Origin: Massilia litorea
GTDB taxonomy: Bacteria > Pseudomonadota > Gammaproteobacteria > Burkholderiales > Burkholderiaceae_D
NCBI RefSeq assembly: GCF_015101885.1
Contig: NZ_CP062941.1
Coordinates: 3,844,001-3,908,000 of the forward strand
Length of the DNA: 64,000 bases
Reading direction: 5' to 3'
Shown: positions 54,760-64,000 of the stretch, piece by piece
Layout: every line of letters begins with the position of its first letter
How positions within the stretch are numbered: position 1 is the stretch's first letter
Program-made: the position numbers and the translations under genes
The notes under the pieces: model-generated
Told to the model about the DNA's origin: nothing
The model's input: the letters and a program-made list of their open reading frames with translations, nothing else
Databases searched by the model: none

Positions 54760-57345
54760 TCAGATCTGCACGGAATCGGCCACCTCGCGGAACTGCGGAA
54801 TCTGGTCGAAGTTCATGTAGCGGTAGATGTCACCCGCATTCTTGTCGAGCACGCCGATGTTGGCCATGTACTCTTCTTTGGTTGGAATACGGCCCAGGAT
54901 CGAGCACACCGACGCCAGCTCGGCCGAGCCGAGATAGACCTGGGTTTCCAGGCCCAGCCGGTTCGGGAAGTTGCGGGTCGAGGTCGACATGACCGTGGCG
55001 CCTTTCCTGATCTGCGCCTGGTTGCCCATGCACAGCGAGCAGCCCGGCATTTCCATGCGCGCGCCGGTGCGGCCCAGGGTACCGTAGTGGCCTTCGGCGG
55101 TCAGCACCTGCTGGTCCATCTTGGTCGGCGGCGCCATCCACAGGCGTACCGGGATGTCGGACTTGCCTTCCAACAGTTTGGACGCTGCGCGGAAGTGGCC
55201 GATGTTGGTCATGCAGGAGCCGACGAACACTTCGTCGATCTTCGCGCCGGCGACCGCGGAGAGCGTCTTGACGTCGTCCGGGTCGTTCGGGCAGGCCAGG
55301 ACCGGCTCGTGGATGTCGGCCAGGTCGATCTCGATCACGGCGGCGTAATCGGCATCGGCGTCCGGCGCCAGCAGCTCGGGTTTGGCGAGCCAGGCTTCCA
55401 TGGCCTCGATGCGGCGCTCCAGCGTGCGGCGGTCGAGGTAGCCGCTGGCGATCATCCACTTCATCAGGGTGATGTTCGAGGTCATGTACTCGATGATCGG
55501 TTCCTTGTCCAGGTGGACCGTGCAGCCGGCGGCGGAGCGCTCGGCCGAGGCGTCGGACAGTTCGAAGGCCTGTTCGACCTTCAGCTTGGGCAAGCCCTCG
55601 ATCTCCAGGATGCGGCCGGAGAAGATGTTCTTCTTGTTCATCTTGTCGACGGTCAGCAAGCCTTGCTGGATCGCGTACAGCGGGATCGCGTTGACCAGGT
55701 CGCGCAGGGTCACGCCCGGCTGCAGCTCGCCCTTGAACCTGACCAGCACCGATTCCGGCATGTCGAGCGGCATCACGCCCGTCGCGGCGGCAAATGCCAC
55801 CAGGCCGGAACCCGCCGGGAAGGAGATACCGATCGGGAAACGCGTGTGCGAGTCGCCGCCGGTGCCGACGGTATCCGGCAGCAGCAGGCGGTTCAGCCAG
55901 GAGTGGATGACGCCGTCGCCCGGACGCAGCGCGACGCCGCCGCGGTTCTCGATGAAGGGCGGCAGCTCGTGGTGGACCTTGACGTCCACCAGTTTCGGGT
56001 AGGCCGCGGTATGGCAGAACGACTGCATCACGAGGTCGGCCGAGAAGCCCAGGCAGGCCAGGTCCTTCAGTTCGTCGCGGGTCATCGGCCCGGTCGTGTC
56101 CTGGGAACCGACCGTGGTCATGCGCGGTTCGCAATAGGTACCGGGGCGGATGCCCTGGCCTTCAGGCAGGCCGCAGGCGCGGCCGACCATCTTCTGCGCC
56201 AGCGAGAAGCCGCGGCCGGAATCGGCCGGGTCGCGCGGCAGGCGGAACAGGGGCGACGGGCCCAGGCCCAGCGCTTCGCGCGCCTTGGCGGTCAGGCCGC
56301 GTCCGATAATCAGCGGAATCCGGCCGCCGGCGCGCACTTCGTCGAACAGCACGTCCGATTTCACCGTGAACTCGGCGATCACCACGCCATCCTTGAGGGC
56401 CTTGCCTTCGTACGGGCGCAGTTCGATCACGTCGCCCATGTCCATTTTCGACACGTCGAGCTCGATCGGCAGGGCGCCGGCGTCTTCCATCGTGTTGTAG
56501 AAGATCGGGGCAATCTTGCTGCCCAGGCAGACGCCGCCGAAGCGCTTGTTCGGCACGAAGGGAATGTCCTTGCCGGTGTACCACAGCACCGAGTTGGTGG
56601 CGGACTTGCGCGAGGAGCCGGTGCCGACCACGTCGCCCACATAGGCGACCAGGTTGCCCTTGGCCGTCAAGGCTTCGATCTGCGCGATCGGGCCGATCCT
56701 GCCCGGTTCGTCCGGATGGATGCCGGGACGCGCATTCTTCAGCATGGCCAGCGCATGCAGCGGGATGTCGGGACGCGTGGTCGCATCGGGCGCGGGCGAG
56801 AGGTCATCGGTATTGGTTTCGCCCGACACCTTGAATACGGTGAGGACCAGGCTGTGCGGCACTTCCGGGCGCGAGGTGAACCACTCGGCATCGGCCCAGG
56901 ATTGCAGCACGCCCTGGGCGTTGGCGCTGCCCTTGTCGGCCAGTTCCTTGACGTCGTGGAAGTAATCGAACATCAGCAGCGTCTTCTTCAGGCCTTCGGC
57001 CGCCACCGCGCCGACGACCGGGTCCTCGAGCAGGTCGATCATCGGCTTGATGTTGAAGCCGCCCAGCATCGTGCCCAGCAGGCGGGTCGCCAGTTCGCGC
57101 GAGATCAGCGGACTGGTTTGCGTGCCCCTGGCGACCGTGTTCAGGAAGGCGCTCTTGACCTTGGCCGCGTCGTCCACGCCTGCGGGAACGCGGTGGGTGA
57201 TCAGGTCGAGCAGGAACTGTTCGTCGCCCGCCGGAGGGTTCTTCAGGAGTTCGACCAGTTCGGTGGTCTGCGCCGCGGAAAGGGGAAGGGGAGGAATGCC
57301 GAGGGACGCGCGTTCGGCGACGTGGGTGCGGTATGCGGATAGCAT
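54760..57345 (-). CDS. acnB: aconitate hydratase B / 2-methylisocitrate dehydratase
   Basis: 861 residues, full AcnB length. It begins with the HEAT-like domain (about 1-160), then the swivelling domain and the iron-sulfur core. Cluster cysteines: [13 protein letters not shown] and the pair in [14 protein letters not shown] near the C-terminus; the active-site stretch [15 protein letters not shown] is intact. It interconverts citrate, cis-aconitate and isocitrate in the cytoplasm. marR lies upstream in the same direction. It is most likely the housekeeping TCA-cycle enzyme, but cis-aconitate is also the natural entry to itaconate chemistry in the adjacent cluster. Confidence 0.97.
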   Translation of the reverse strand: MLSAYRTHVAERASLGIPPLPLSAAQTTELVELLKNPPAGDEQFLLDLITHRVPAGVDDAAKVKSAFLNTVARGTQTSPLISRELATRLLGTMLGGFNIKPMIDLLEDPVVGAVAAEGLKKTLLMFDYFHDVKELADKGSANAQGVLQSWADAEWFTSRPEVPHSLVLTVFKVSGETNTDDLSPAPDATTRPDIPLHALAMLKNARPGIHPDEPGRIGPIAQIEALTAKGNLVAYVGDVVGTGSSRKSATNSVLWYTGKDIPFVPNKRFGGVCLGSKIAPIFYNTMEDAGALPIELDVSKMDMGDVIELRPYEGKALKDGVVIAEFTVKSDVLFDEVRAGGRIPLIIGRGLTAKAREALGLGPSPLFRLPRDPADSGRGFSLAQKMVGRACGLPEGQGIRPGTYCEPRMTTVGSQDTTGPMTRDELKDLACLGFSADLVMQSFCHTAAYPKLVDVKVHHELPPFIENRGGVALRPGDGVIHSWLNRLLLPDTVGTGGDSHTRFPIGISFPAGSGLVAFAAATGVMPLDMPESVLVRFKGELQPGVTLRDLVNAIPLYAIQQGLLTVDKMNKKNIFSGRILEIEGLPKLKVEQAFELSDASAERSAAGCTVHLDKEPIIEYMTSNITLMKWMIASGYLDRRTLERRIEAMEAWLAKPELLAPDADADYAAVIEIDLADIHEPVLACPNDPDDVKTLSAVAGAKIDEVFVGSCMTNIGHFRAASKLLEGKSDIPVRLWMAPPTKMDQQVLTAEGHYGTLGRTGARMEMPGCSLCMGNQAQIRKGATVMSTSTRNFPNRLGLETQVYLGSAELASVCSILGRIPTKEEYMANIGVLDKNAGDIYRYMNFDQIPQFREVADSVQI

Positions 57346-57494
57346 GTGAAGCTCTTTTAGTCAGGTCAACAAGTCAAGGAGGCGATCGCCCCTTGTTCCG
57401 CCCCGGATTATACCTCAAAGAGTCTTCTATAAGACATAAGACACAAAACTAAAGGACAGGCCGCCGCAGTAGCGGCGGCGCGGGTTGCAGCGCC

Positions 57495-57998
57495 CTACAG
57501 CTGCGCCAGCGGCACCTGGGCGCCGGCTTCGTCGGCGGCGAGCAGGGCGATCAGGCTGGCCAGGTCCGCTTCCAGGCGCTCGAGGGTGGCCGCGTCGAGG
57601 CTGGACAAGGCGTCCGGCAGCACACCCGCGAAGGGCAGCGGCGCGCTTTTCAGCAGGGCGTCGGCCGCCGGCAGGGCGCGCAGGGCGACCCCGCGCCGGT
57701 CGAAACCGTCGCGCGCGGTCGAGACCAGGCCGCGGCTTGTGAGCGTGCGCACCAGGTTGCTGGCGGTGGACTGGTGGATGTCGAGCGAGCGCGCCAGTTC
57801 CGTCACGCCGATCCCGGGTGACTGTGCGATCACGGACAGCGCCCACAGTTGCGCGCCGCCGAGGCCGGCTTCGCGCTCGACCTGGCGGAAATGGGTTTTC
57901 ACGGAATTGAACACGATCCGGAACTGGCGCAGGACGCGCGTCGCAGGTTCCGGCTGGGCTGCGTCGGGTGTGTCGGGTGAGATAGATTGTAAAGACAT
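57495..57998 (-). CDS. MarR family transcriptional regulator
   Basis: 167 residues. Winged helix: GVTELARSLDIHQSTASNLV (recognition helices, about 64-83) and TARDGFDRRGVALRALP (wing). Long terminal helices for dimerisation are present. It is transcribed toward acnB with a 149-bp gap. The C-terminal 42 residues are repeated in the broken copy at 43.45-43.6 kb. Effector and targets are unknown; acnB or the marR gene itself are the nearest. Confidence 0.9.
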   Translation of the reverse strand: MSLQSISPDTPDAAQPEPATRVLRQFRIVFNSVKTHFRQVEREAGLGGAQLWALSVIAQSPGIGVTELARSLDIHQSTASNLVRTLTSRGLVSTARDGFDRRGVALRALPAADALLKSAPLPFAGVLPDALSSLDAATLERLEADLASLIALLAADEAGAQVPLAQL

Positions 57999-58128
57999 TG
58001 TGACATCATAACGGAAAGCGTCAGGCCTCGCGAGGCCTGCCGCGGAGACTGTGGCATGGACTGTGGCACGTACGCCGCACGACGTCGGCTATACTGCGCG
58101 CAAGAGAATCAATTTAGCAAGGAAAACA

Positions 58129-60561
58129 GTGGATCAGGACGAGAAGACCGAGAGCGGCATCCGCCAGCAGGCCAGGGATTTGTTCGGCAGCGCCGGCGGC
58201 AGGGCCAGGGCGGGGGTAAGGCAGGCGCATGGCATTCTCGCCGGACGTCCGCGCCACCAGCAGGTGCTGCTGATCGGTTTGTGGTCCTTCGCGGCGCTGC
58301 TCATCGCGCTCATCATTTACCTGCTGATCCTGATTCCGCTCACGCCCGGCATCGCCGACCTGAAACAGGTCAGCAGCGCGCGCCCGACCGTCATCATGTC
58401 GTCCGACGGCAAGGAGCTCGGCACCTTCGAACAGGGCCTGCAGGAGCGCGTCAAGCTGTCGCAGGTCTCGCCGCATGTGGTGACGGCCCTGATCGCGACC
58501 GAAGACCACCGCTTCTACGAACACCATGGCGTCGACTTCACCCGCATCGGCGGCGCCATGCTGGCCAGCCTGAAGGGCGACGCCCAGGGCGGTTCGACGA
58601 TCACCCAGCAGCTCGCCCGCAACATGTTCCCGGAAGAGATCGGGCGTGCGCGCAGCATCAACCGCAAGCTGAAAGAGCTGATCACCGCGATCAAGATCGA
58701 GAACAACTACAGCAAGACCGAAATCCTCGAAGCCTACCTGAACACGGTGCCCTTCCTGTACAACGCGCGCGGCATCGAGATGGCGGCGCGCACCTATTTC
58801 TCCAAGCCGGCATCGAAGCTGGACGTGCTGGAGGCGGCAACCCTGGTCGGCATGCTGAAGGGGACGTATTACTACAATCCCGTCACCAATTCGCAGCGCT
58901 CGCTCGCGCGCCGCAATGTGGTGCTCGGCCAGATGTACAAGCACGGCGCCTTCAACGAGGCGCGCTACAAGGCGCTGGTGAAGCGTCCGCTGCGCCTGGA
59001 CTTCGAGCGCCAGGTCGAGCGCAGCGGCCGCGACAACCATTTCACGGCCTATGTCCGTAAATGGCTGCTCGAATGGGCCAACGAAAACGATTACGACCTC
59101 GAACTCGACGGACTGGTGGTGCAGACCACGCTCGACGCCGGCCTGCAGGAAGCGGCGCTGCGCGCGGTCGAGAAGCAGGCCAGCGCGCTGCAGGCGGTGG
59201 CCGACGTCGAGTGGGCCAATCCGAATCCGCCCGGTTCGACCTCGATCGGCACCTACACCTCGATGCGCACGAGCGTCGCGCCCTTCGACTACTACTGGCT
59301 CACGCACCGCGCGCAACTGGACGCGTTTGTCCGCGAAAGCGGCGACTACAAGCGCGCGGTCGAGGGCGGCGAGGCGCCGGCCGCGGCGCTCAAACGCATC
59401 AAGGCGGACCGCGACTTCATGCGCAAGCTGCGCGAAGCGAAGACGCGCCTGGAAGCCGGCTTCGTCGCGATCGACCCGGCCACCGGCGAAGTCAAGGCCT
59501 GGGTCGGCAGCCGCGATTTCGCGCGCGACCAGTTCGACCACGTGGCCCAGGCCGCGCGCCAGCCGGGATCGACCTTCAAGCCCTTCGTGTATGGCGCCGC
59601 CCTGGAAAAGGGCATCCCGCCCGAGCAGCCTTATGTCGACGCCGTGATGGACATCAAGGCCGCCGACGGCACCATCTGGCGCCCGACCGACATGACCGGC
59701 ACCACCGGGCGCCAGATGACGATGCGCGACGGCCTGGTGTACTCGAAGAACACGATCACCGCCCAGGTCGGGCGCGACGTCGGCCTGGGGCCGGTGATCA
59801 AGCTGGCCCAGAACCTCGGCATCCGCCAGAGCAAACTGTCGCAGGTGCCCTCGCTGGCCCTGGGCACCAGCCCCGTGACCCTGCTCGAGATGGTCAGCGG
59901 TTACGCCAGCATCGCGGCCCAGGGCGAGTACCGCAAACCGGTCTTCGTGCGCCGCATCAGCGACCGCGACGGCAACGTGATCGCCGACTTCGCCACCGTG
60001 AAGCCGGAGCGCGCGATGTCGCAGGCGTCCTCGGTGACCCTGATCGACATGCTGCGCGGCGTCGTCAACCGCGGCACCGGCACCGCCGTGCGTTCGCGCT
60101 TCGGCATCAACGGCGACGTCGCCGGCAAGACCGGCACCACCCAGAACAATGCCGACGGCTGGTTCATCCTGATGCACCCGAACCTGGTGGCCGGCGCCTG
60201 GGTCGGCTTCAACGACAACCGCGTGACGATGCGCTCGGCCTATTGGGGGCAGGGCGGCCACAACGCCATCCTGCTGGTGGGCGACTTCTTCAAGACGGCG
60301 CTCGACGCCGGCAAGATCGACCGCGAGGCGCTGTTCCCGGGCGGGCGTCCGCAGGCGCCGGCGCGGGTCGAGCGCGAGCAGCCGGAAGAGGAATTCATCG
60401 ACCCGCGTGAGTTGTCCGAGGGCGTGCCGGCGGATGCGGCGCACCCGCTGCAGCAGGAAGAGCCGGCCGAGGACGAGGCCGAGGAAGCCCAGGACGCGCC
60501 GATGGAAGGGGTGCCGCCCCCTCCACCGCCGCCGACGCCGGTACCGTCGCCCTCGTATTAA
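58129..60561 (+). CDS. class A penicillin-binding protein (PBP1-type, bifunctional)
   Basis: 810 residues from GTG 58129 (AAGGA upstream). An in-frame ATG at 58051 is possible. One helix (about 45-70) anchors it. Glycosyltransferase-51 domain: EDHRFYEHHGVD near 124 and QGGSTITQQLARNMF near 150. Transpeptidase: nucleophile Ser in PGSTFKPFVYGA near 480, SKNTI as SxN and GKTGTTQNNADGW near 666. The C-terminal ~80 residues are Pro/Glu-rich and end in a run of prolines. It polymerises and cross-links peptidoglycan in the periplasm. It is divergent from marR; TATACT at 58090 may be its -10 box. Confidence 0.94.
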   Translation: MDQDEKTESGIRQQARDLFGSAGGRARAGVRQAHGILAGRPRHQQVLLIGLWSFAALLIALIIYLLILIPLTPGIADLKQVSSARPTVIMSSDGKELGTFEQGLQERVKLSQVSPHVVTALIATEDHRFYEHHGVDFTRIGGAMLASLKGDAQGGSTITQQLARNMFPEEIGRARSINRKLKELITAIKIENNYSKTEILEAYLNTVPFLYNARGIEMAARTYFSKPASKLDVLEAATLVGMLKGTYYYNPVTNSQRSLARRNVVLGQMYKHGAFNEARYKALVKRPLRLDFERQVERSGRDNHFTAYVRKWLLEWANENDYDLELDGLVVQTTLDAGLQEAALRAVEKQASALQAVADVEWANPNPPGSTSIGTYTSMRTSVAPFDYYWLTHRAQLDAFVRESGDYKRAVEGGEAPAAALKRIKADRDFMRKLREAKTRLEAGFVAIDPATGEVKAWVGSRDFARDQFDHVAQAARQPGSTFKPFVYGAALEKGIPPEQPYVDAVMDIKAADGTIWRPTDMTGTTGRQMTMRDGLVYSKNTITAQVGRDVGLGPVIKLAQNLGIRQSKLSQVPSLALGTSPVTLLEMVSGYASIAAQGEYRKPVFVRRISDRDGNVIADFATVKPERAMSQASSVTLIDMLRGVVNRGTGTAVRSRFGINGDVAGKTGTTQNNADGWFILMHPNLVAGAWVGFNDNRVTMRSAYWGQGGHNAILLVGDFFKTALDAGKIDREALFPGGRPQAPARVEREQPEEEFIDPRELSEGVPADAAHPLQQEEPAEDEAEEAQDAPMEGVPPPPPPPTPVPSPSY

Positions 60562-60602
60562 CCCGGAAGGCCCGGAACCGCTCGTCAGGCGGGGCTGAAC
60601 TG

Positions 60603-60708
60603 CCGTAGGGTGGGCTCCCCGAGCCCACGCGGTGATACGTGCCGGCTCCGATCCCGCATTCGACGATCTTGAGGGCAGGTATCAACGCGTGGGCATGCCC
60701 ACCCTACG
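60603..60708. repeat. paired REP-like palindromes
   Basis: Two units of the same family as 2304-2371 in inverted orientation: CCGTAGGGTGGGC...GCCCACGCGG (60603-60632) and CAACGCGTGGGCATGCCCAC followed by CCTACG (60683-60708). Each forms a short hairpin. They sit just after the penicillin-binding protein gene. Confidence 0.75.
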
Positions 60709-60729
60709 CTAAGGTCGCGCCGCGCCTTC

Positions 60730-60990
60730 TCATTTAGTCGTGAAGTTGGTCAGCCACTGCAGGTTCGGATCCTTCGCCCAGCTCGCGGCGCCGGTGTTCC
60801 AGTTGCTGTCGACGTTGTTCTGGCTGCCGAAGCAGTCGCCGGAGGGGCGCGTGGACCCAGCCGCTGCTGTTCGCATTCAGGCACCAGTACAAGCCCGCCG
60901 CGCAGGTCAGCCCGGCCGGCGAAATTATCGCGTTCGCCGTTGACCGCCCGCGAGCGGGGCCCGGCAGGGCCGGTTGGCCGGCGAGTGCGT
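60730..60990 (-). pseudogene. frameshifted 3' remnant of an unknown gene
   Basis: The minus strand encodes a protein-like C-terminus ending TGAASWAKDPNLQWLTNFTT-K-stop (stop TGA at 60730-60732). An upstream piece, AAGLYWCLNANSSGW, lies in another frame. The two join smoothly (SSGW-STRPSGDC) only if one extra base near 60855 is ignored. No start codon or ribosome site fits the whole. It looks like the decayed end of an exported enzyme-like protein; I do not recognise the family. Confidence 0.45.
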
Positions 60991-61030
60991 CAATACTATC
61001 TTCAGATGAGCTCGTTTGCGCGCACGGGGC

Positions 61031-61870
61031 TTACAGAATTGGCGTGCCGCCCGTGACGGCGATGCGCGCGCCGGAGATATAGCTCGCCTGGTCCGAGGCC
61101 AGCAGCACGTACACCGGCGCCACCTCGGCCGGCTGGCCCGGCCGCTTCATCGGCACCTGCTGGCCGAAACTCTCCACCTGGTCGGGTGGCATCGTCGCCG
61201 GGATCAGCGGCGTCCAGATCGGCCCCGGCGCGACCGAGTTCACGCGAATCCCCTTGTCCGCCAGCAGCTGGGCCAGGCCGGCCGTGAAGTTGGCGATCGC
61301 GCCCTTGGTCGCGGCATAGGCGAGCAGGGTCGGCTTCGGGTTGTCGGAGTTGATCGAGGTGGTGTTGATGATCGCGGAACCCGGCGCCATGTGTTTTACC
61401 GCGGCCTTGCAGATGTGGAACATGGCCGTGATGTTGACCTGGAAGGTGTAATCCCATTCCTCGTCCGGAATCTCCTCGATCGAATCGTGACTCATCTGGA
61501 AGGCGGCGTTGTTCACCAGTACGTCGATGCGGCCGAATTCCTGCACCGCGCGCTCGACGATGGCGCGGCAGTGCTTCGGGTCGGCCAGTTCGCCCGGCAT
61601 CAGCACGGCGCGCCGCCCGGCCGCCTCGACCAGGCGCGCCGTTTCCTGCGCATCCTCGTGTTCGTTCAGGTAGGCGATCAGGACGTCCGCCCCTTCGCGT
61701 GCAAAGGCGAGGGCGACGGCGCGGCCGATGCCGCTGTCGCCGCCGGTGATCACGGTTGCCTTGCCCACCAGCTTGTCCGAGCCCTTGTAGCTCGTTTCGC
61801 CGTGGTCGGCCGGCGGATCGAGTGCGGATTCGTGACCGGGTGGCTGTTGCTGCTGTTTCGGCTGGTTCAT
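61031..61870 (-). CDS. SDR family oxidoreductase (YghA/glucose-dehydrogenase-like)
   Basis: 279 residues. A 30-residue polar, Gln-rich N-terminal extension (MNQPKQQQQPPGHESALDPP) comes before the Rossmann core. The core has TGGDSGIGRAVA (cofactor loop), NNAAFQM, the catalytic Ser/Tyr/Lys in TTSINS and YAATKGAIAN, and VAPGPIWTPLIPA. This is the long SDR subgroup usually annotated as YghA or general stress protein 39, NAD(P)-dependent and linked to stress and desiccation. Substrate unknown. The next gene upstream is a mechanosensitive channel, so osmotic stress is a possible link. Confidence 0.92.
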   Translation of the reverse strand: MNQPKQQQQPPGHESALDPPADHGETSYKGSDKLVGKATVITGGDSGIGRAVALAFAREGADVLIAYLNEHEDAQETARLVEAAGRRAVLMPGELADPKHCRAIVERAVQEFGRIDVLVNNAAFQMSHDSIEEIPDEEWDYTFQVNITAMFHICKAAVKHMAPGSAIINTTSINSDNPKPTLLAYAATKGAIANFTAGLAQLLADKGIRVNSVAPGPIWTPLIPATMPPDQVESFGQQVPMKRPGQPAEVAPVYVLLASDQASYISGARIAVTGGTPIL

Positions 61871-61900
61871 CGCATGCTCCTCAGTGAATGCGACGGACGC

Positions 61901-63037
61901 TCAGCTGCCCTTCGGCAGGCTGCGCAGGGTCGCGGGAAAGCGTGGGCCTCCGGGCAGTTCGGTGGCTGGCGGTTCGACCGCGTCCTGCAGCAGCAGTTGC
62001 TGCGCGCGCGGGGCGGTCGAGATGCCGAGGTCGGCGAACATCTGCATCGAGGCCAGGATCACCGCCTGCTGGGTATTCATGAACAGGTCGTAGTCGGCGT
62101 CGAGGACCGTGTAGACGATCTCCCACTCGATGTAGTCCTGAGTGTACTTCGCCAGGTGGGCGCGGTCGAAGCGTACCTTCTCGCGCTTGCCGATGAATTC
62201 GGCCACCGCGGTCGGCACCTTGGCCGCCAGCGCCGCCGGCGTGTCCGGATGGGCGCGCAGGTTGAAGACGATGCGGCGCGTGACCATGCGCTTGAAGTTC
62301 GACACCGTGGCCTTCAGCAGTTCGGCGTTCGAGACGATGATCTGCTCGCCGCTCGAGGCGCGCAGGCGGGTGGTCTTCAGGCCGACCTTCTCGACCGTGC
62401 CCGAGGTGTTCGAGGTCGAAATGAAGTCGCCCACCTCGAAGGGCTTGTCGATCGCGATCGCGAGCGAGGCGAACAGGTCGCCCAGCACGTTCTGCACCGC
62501 CAGCGCGATGGCGATGCCGCCGATCCCGAGGCTGGCGACAAAGGTCGTGATGTTGATGCCGAGGTTGGCCAGCAGGGCCAGCGCGAAAATCACCCAGACG
62601 CTGGTCTGCAGCACCCAGATGATCAGGGTATGGGCCACGGTCACCTGAGCGTCGGTCGTCGCGTGCTCGTGGTTGCGGAAATAGCGGCGCGCGGTGACCT
62701 TGATTGCGCTGTGCAGGTAGATCGCCAGCTGCAGGCCCAGGGTCAGGAACCAGAGGTGGCTCACGCGCGCGTTCCAGGGCGGCGGCAGGTCGAGCGCGGA
62801 CAGGCCGATCAGGAGGCTGGTGGCGATCACGACGAGATTGCTGGTGCGCGCCAGGGTCTTGCGCAGCACTTCGGCGACCGGGCGGTGTGCGTGCTCGTCG
62901 CCCAGCTGGTCGAGGCGGCGCCGGAACAGCATCAGCGCGCCGTGGATGGCGACGAAGCTGGCCACGGCCAGGGCCAGTGCGAACAGGGCGTTCGGGAGCG
63001 TGATGTCGAGGGATGCAACGAAGGCGCGGATATCCAC
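61901..63037 (-). CDS. MscS-family mechanosensitive ion channel
   Basis: 378 residues from GTG 63037, preceded by AAAGGAG. Five N-terminal helices, then the pore helix and beta domain: LGIGGIAIALAVQNVLGDLF (about 170-190, the MscS pore signature), FEVGDFISTSNTSGTVEKVG and LKTTRLRASSGEQIIVSNAE. It would open on membrane tension to release solutes during osmotic downshock. The C-terminus is longer than in E. coli MscS and ends LRSLPKGS. Confidence 0.93.
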   Translation of the reverse strand: MDIRAFVASLDITLPNALFALALAVASFVAIHGALMLFRRRLDQLGDEHAHRPVAEVLRKTLARTSNLVVIATSLLIGLSALDLPPPWNARVSHLWFLTLGLQLAIYLHSAIKVTARRYFRNHEHATTDAQVTVAHTLIIWVLQTSVWVIFALALLANLGINITTFVASLGIGGIAIALAVQNVLGDLFASLAIAIDKPFEVGDFISTSNTSGTVEKVGLKTTRLRASSGEQIIVSNAELLKATVSNFKRMVTRRIVFNLRAHPDTPAALAAKVPTAVAEFIGKREKVRFDRAHLAKYTQDYIEWEIVYTVLDADYDLFMNTQQAVILASMQMFADLGISTAPRAQQLLLQDAVEPPATELPGGPRFPATLRSLPKGS

Positions 63038-63201
63038 TTTGGGCTCCTTTTTTTATGGAAGAGGGGGCGCAAGGGCGCGCAAAACGTCCGGCGGCACGAA
63101 GGGCGCCGGAGGGTGAAGCGGAATTGGCACTGCAGTGCGCTGCCGCGGCGCGGGGCCGCGACAACGGGCGGACGCTCAGGGCGTCCGCGGAGGCGAACTA
63201 C

Positions 63202-63381
63202 TTATTTGCGCTTCAGGTGCTGGCGTACCGCTTCGGCCGACACGCCGACCTCGGATACCGCCTTTTCCAGCTCTTCACGCGTCACGCCCAGGGCCTCGGT
63301 CCAGTGGCGCACTTCCCACTCTTCGTGAACGTTGATGCGGCTGCGGTCCTGCTGACCGGATTTTTGCAGATTATCGGACAT
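63202..63381 (-). CDS. DUF3606 mini-protein
   Basis: 59 residues. MSDNLQKSGQQDRSRINVHE is the typical DUF3606 start (polar tail, then RINV), followed by WEVRHWTEALGVTREELEKA and ending RQHLKRK. A strong AGGAGG precedes the ATG at 63381. The helix-turn-helix-like core suggests a small nucleic-acid or protein binder; members are often multicopy in these bacteria. It lies upstream of the mechanosensitive-channel gene, 164 bp away. Confidence 0.88.
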   Translation of the reverse strand: MSDNLQKSGQQDRSRINVHEEWEVRHWTEALGVTREELEKAVSEVGVSAEAVRQHLKRK

Positions 63382-63492
63382 GATGGCCTCCTATCGATGA
63401 ATTTGGAACGAATATGCCACGCCCTGCAGCCACCGTCGGTTAAGCATTTCACGTTGAGCAGGCATTGCCCGGTAGCCGGCCTGCGCGTGTGC

Positions 63493-63678
63493 TCAGGCGC
63501 AGCCGAAGTTGTGCAGCGACGAGCCGGAGCATTCCGAGGAACCGGGCGGGCACGCACATTGAGGGACGGTGGAGCTGTTGCCTGTCGCGTTATCGGTGGT
63601 TTGAATCGGCGTGGGCACCGATACCTGCACAGGCAACAGCCCCGACGCCCCCACGCACCGATGATTCCGCCAGTGCAA
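63493..63678 (-). CDS. possible small cysteine-rich protein
   Basis: 61 residues from TTG 63678 with AAGGA upstream. The C-terminal half has six cysteines (CVGAS, QCACPPGSSEC, NFGCA). There is no recognisable signal peptide or family. It is the only candidate gene in the 365-bp gap between the DUF3606 and thioredoxin-like genes and could be spurious. Confidence 0.25.
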   Translation of the reverse strand: MHWRNHRCVGASGLLPVQVSVPTPIQTTDNATGNSSTVPQCACPPGSSECSGSSLHNFGCA

Positions 63679-63746
63679 TAAATTCCTTGGCTCCGTGCTG
63701 CTGTTTCGGTTACGCTTGTCGGATCGGCACTATTGAGGAGCACACC

Positions 63747-64000
63747 ATGTCTTATGAAACCTCCCAGCCCGAGCGCAGCGCGGTGGACGCGCTGCCCGGT
63801 CTTGTCGCACTCGACTTCGGCACCAACTGGTGCGGCTATTGCCGCGCCGGCGAACCGCTCATCGCGGGCGCGCTGAAGGACTATCCGGACGCCCGCCACA
63901 TCCAGGTCGAGGACGGCCCCGGCCGCCCGTTGGGGCGCTCTTTCAAGATCAAGCTGTGGCCGACGGTCGTGGTCCTCAAGGACGGCGTCGAGGTCGCACG
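63747..64000 (+). CDS. thioredoxin-family protein, 3' end outside window
   Basis: Partial; about 84 residues visible before the right edge. The start MSYETSQPERSAVDALPGLV has GAGGAG 8 bp upstream. LDFGTNWCGYCRAGEPLIAG carries the CxxC active site with WCGYC in place of WCGPC, and KLWPTVVVLKDG is the cis-proline strand. A cytoplasmic thiol-disulfide exchange protein; its partner is unknown. Confidence 0.87.
   Translation, partial: MSYETSQPERSAVDALPGLVALDFGTNWCGYCRAGEPLIAGALKDYPDARHIQVEDGPGRPLGRSFKIKLWPTVVVLKDGVEVA

Overview
The window comes from a high-GC Gram-negative chromosome. It most resembles an Oxalobacteraceae betaproteobacterium of the Massilia/Telluria kind. This placement is an inference from gene content: PEP-CTERM proteins with VPEP...RRR tails, Bug/TctC-type binding proteins, a 16-strand-type general porin, a cyoABCD quinol oxidase with RegB/RegA beside it, and homogentisate and 4-hydroxyphenylpyruvate dioxygenases. 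I found no rRNA, tRNA, CRISPR array, complete insertion sequence or phage gene. Both ends cut through genes: an MFS exporter on the left and a thioredoxin-like gene on the right.

Layout, left to right. 1-4.9 kb: MFS exporter with its TetR regulator, then a PAS-GGDEF-EAL protein. 4.9-9 kb: amino-acid permease, a persulfide dioxygenase plus two YeeE/YedE proteins (sulfide handling), and a membrane-anchored TlpA-like thioredoxin. 9-16 kb: two PEP-CTERM surface proteins, a CNNM/CorC-type protein, an exported amidohydrolase, and a secreted subtilisin whose leader carries a class I cyclic-di-GMP riboswitch. 16-23.3 kb: tyrosine catabolism (hmgA, hppD) with a LysR regulator, interleaved with a methanethiol-oxidase/SCO pair and followed by a CidA/LrgA-LrgB pair. 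23.3-28.5 kb: hemerythrin-like protein, manganese catalase, ZIP transporter, hydrolase and MFS carrier. 28.6-35.4 kb: one tightly coupled operon, cyoABCD-SURF1-regB-regA. 35.4-43.3 kb: small unknown genes, a second ZIP transporter, a phosphoesterase, a CPA2 antiporter behind a structured leader with its own terminator, a YbdK-type ligase and a diguanylate cyclase.

The most interesting region is 43.4-54.6 kb. On the minus strand, a MaoC-type hydratase, a CaiB-type CoA transferase and a CitE-type lyase form a tight operon. It continues into a fumarase/aspartase-superfamily lyase, a porin and an unusual PrpF-Bug fusion, and a second Bug protein follows. A LysR gene is divergent from it, and a DctA carrier lies next to acnB. 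I propose that this is a tricarboxylate (possibly trans-aconitate) to itaconate to acetyl-CoA plus pyruvate route. The same 17-bp palindrome (ATTTG-N7-CAAAT, one copy degenerate) sits in front of the hydratase/LysR pair, the Bug gene and dctA, which points to one regulon. A broken copy of the marR 3' end (intact gene at 57.5 kb) closes the far end of the cluster, a scar of duplication or insertion.

54.7-64 kb: acnB, marR, a class A penicillin-binding protein, a pair of REP-like palindromes, a frameshifted gene remnant, an SDR oxidoreductase, an MscS-type channel, a DUF3606 mini-protein and the start of a thioredoxin-like gene.
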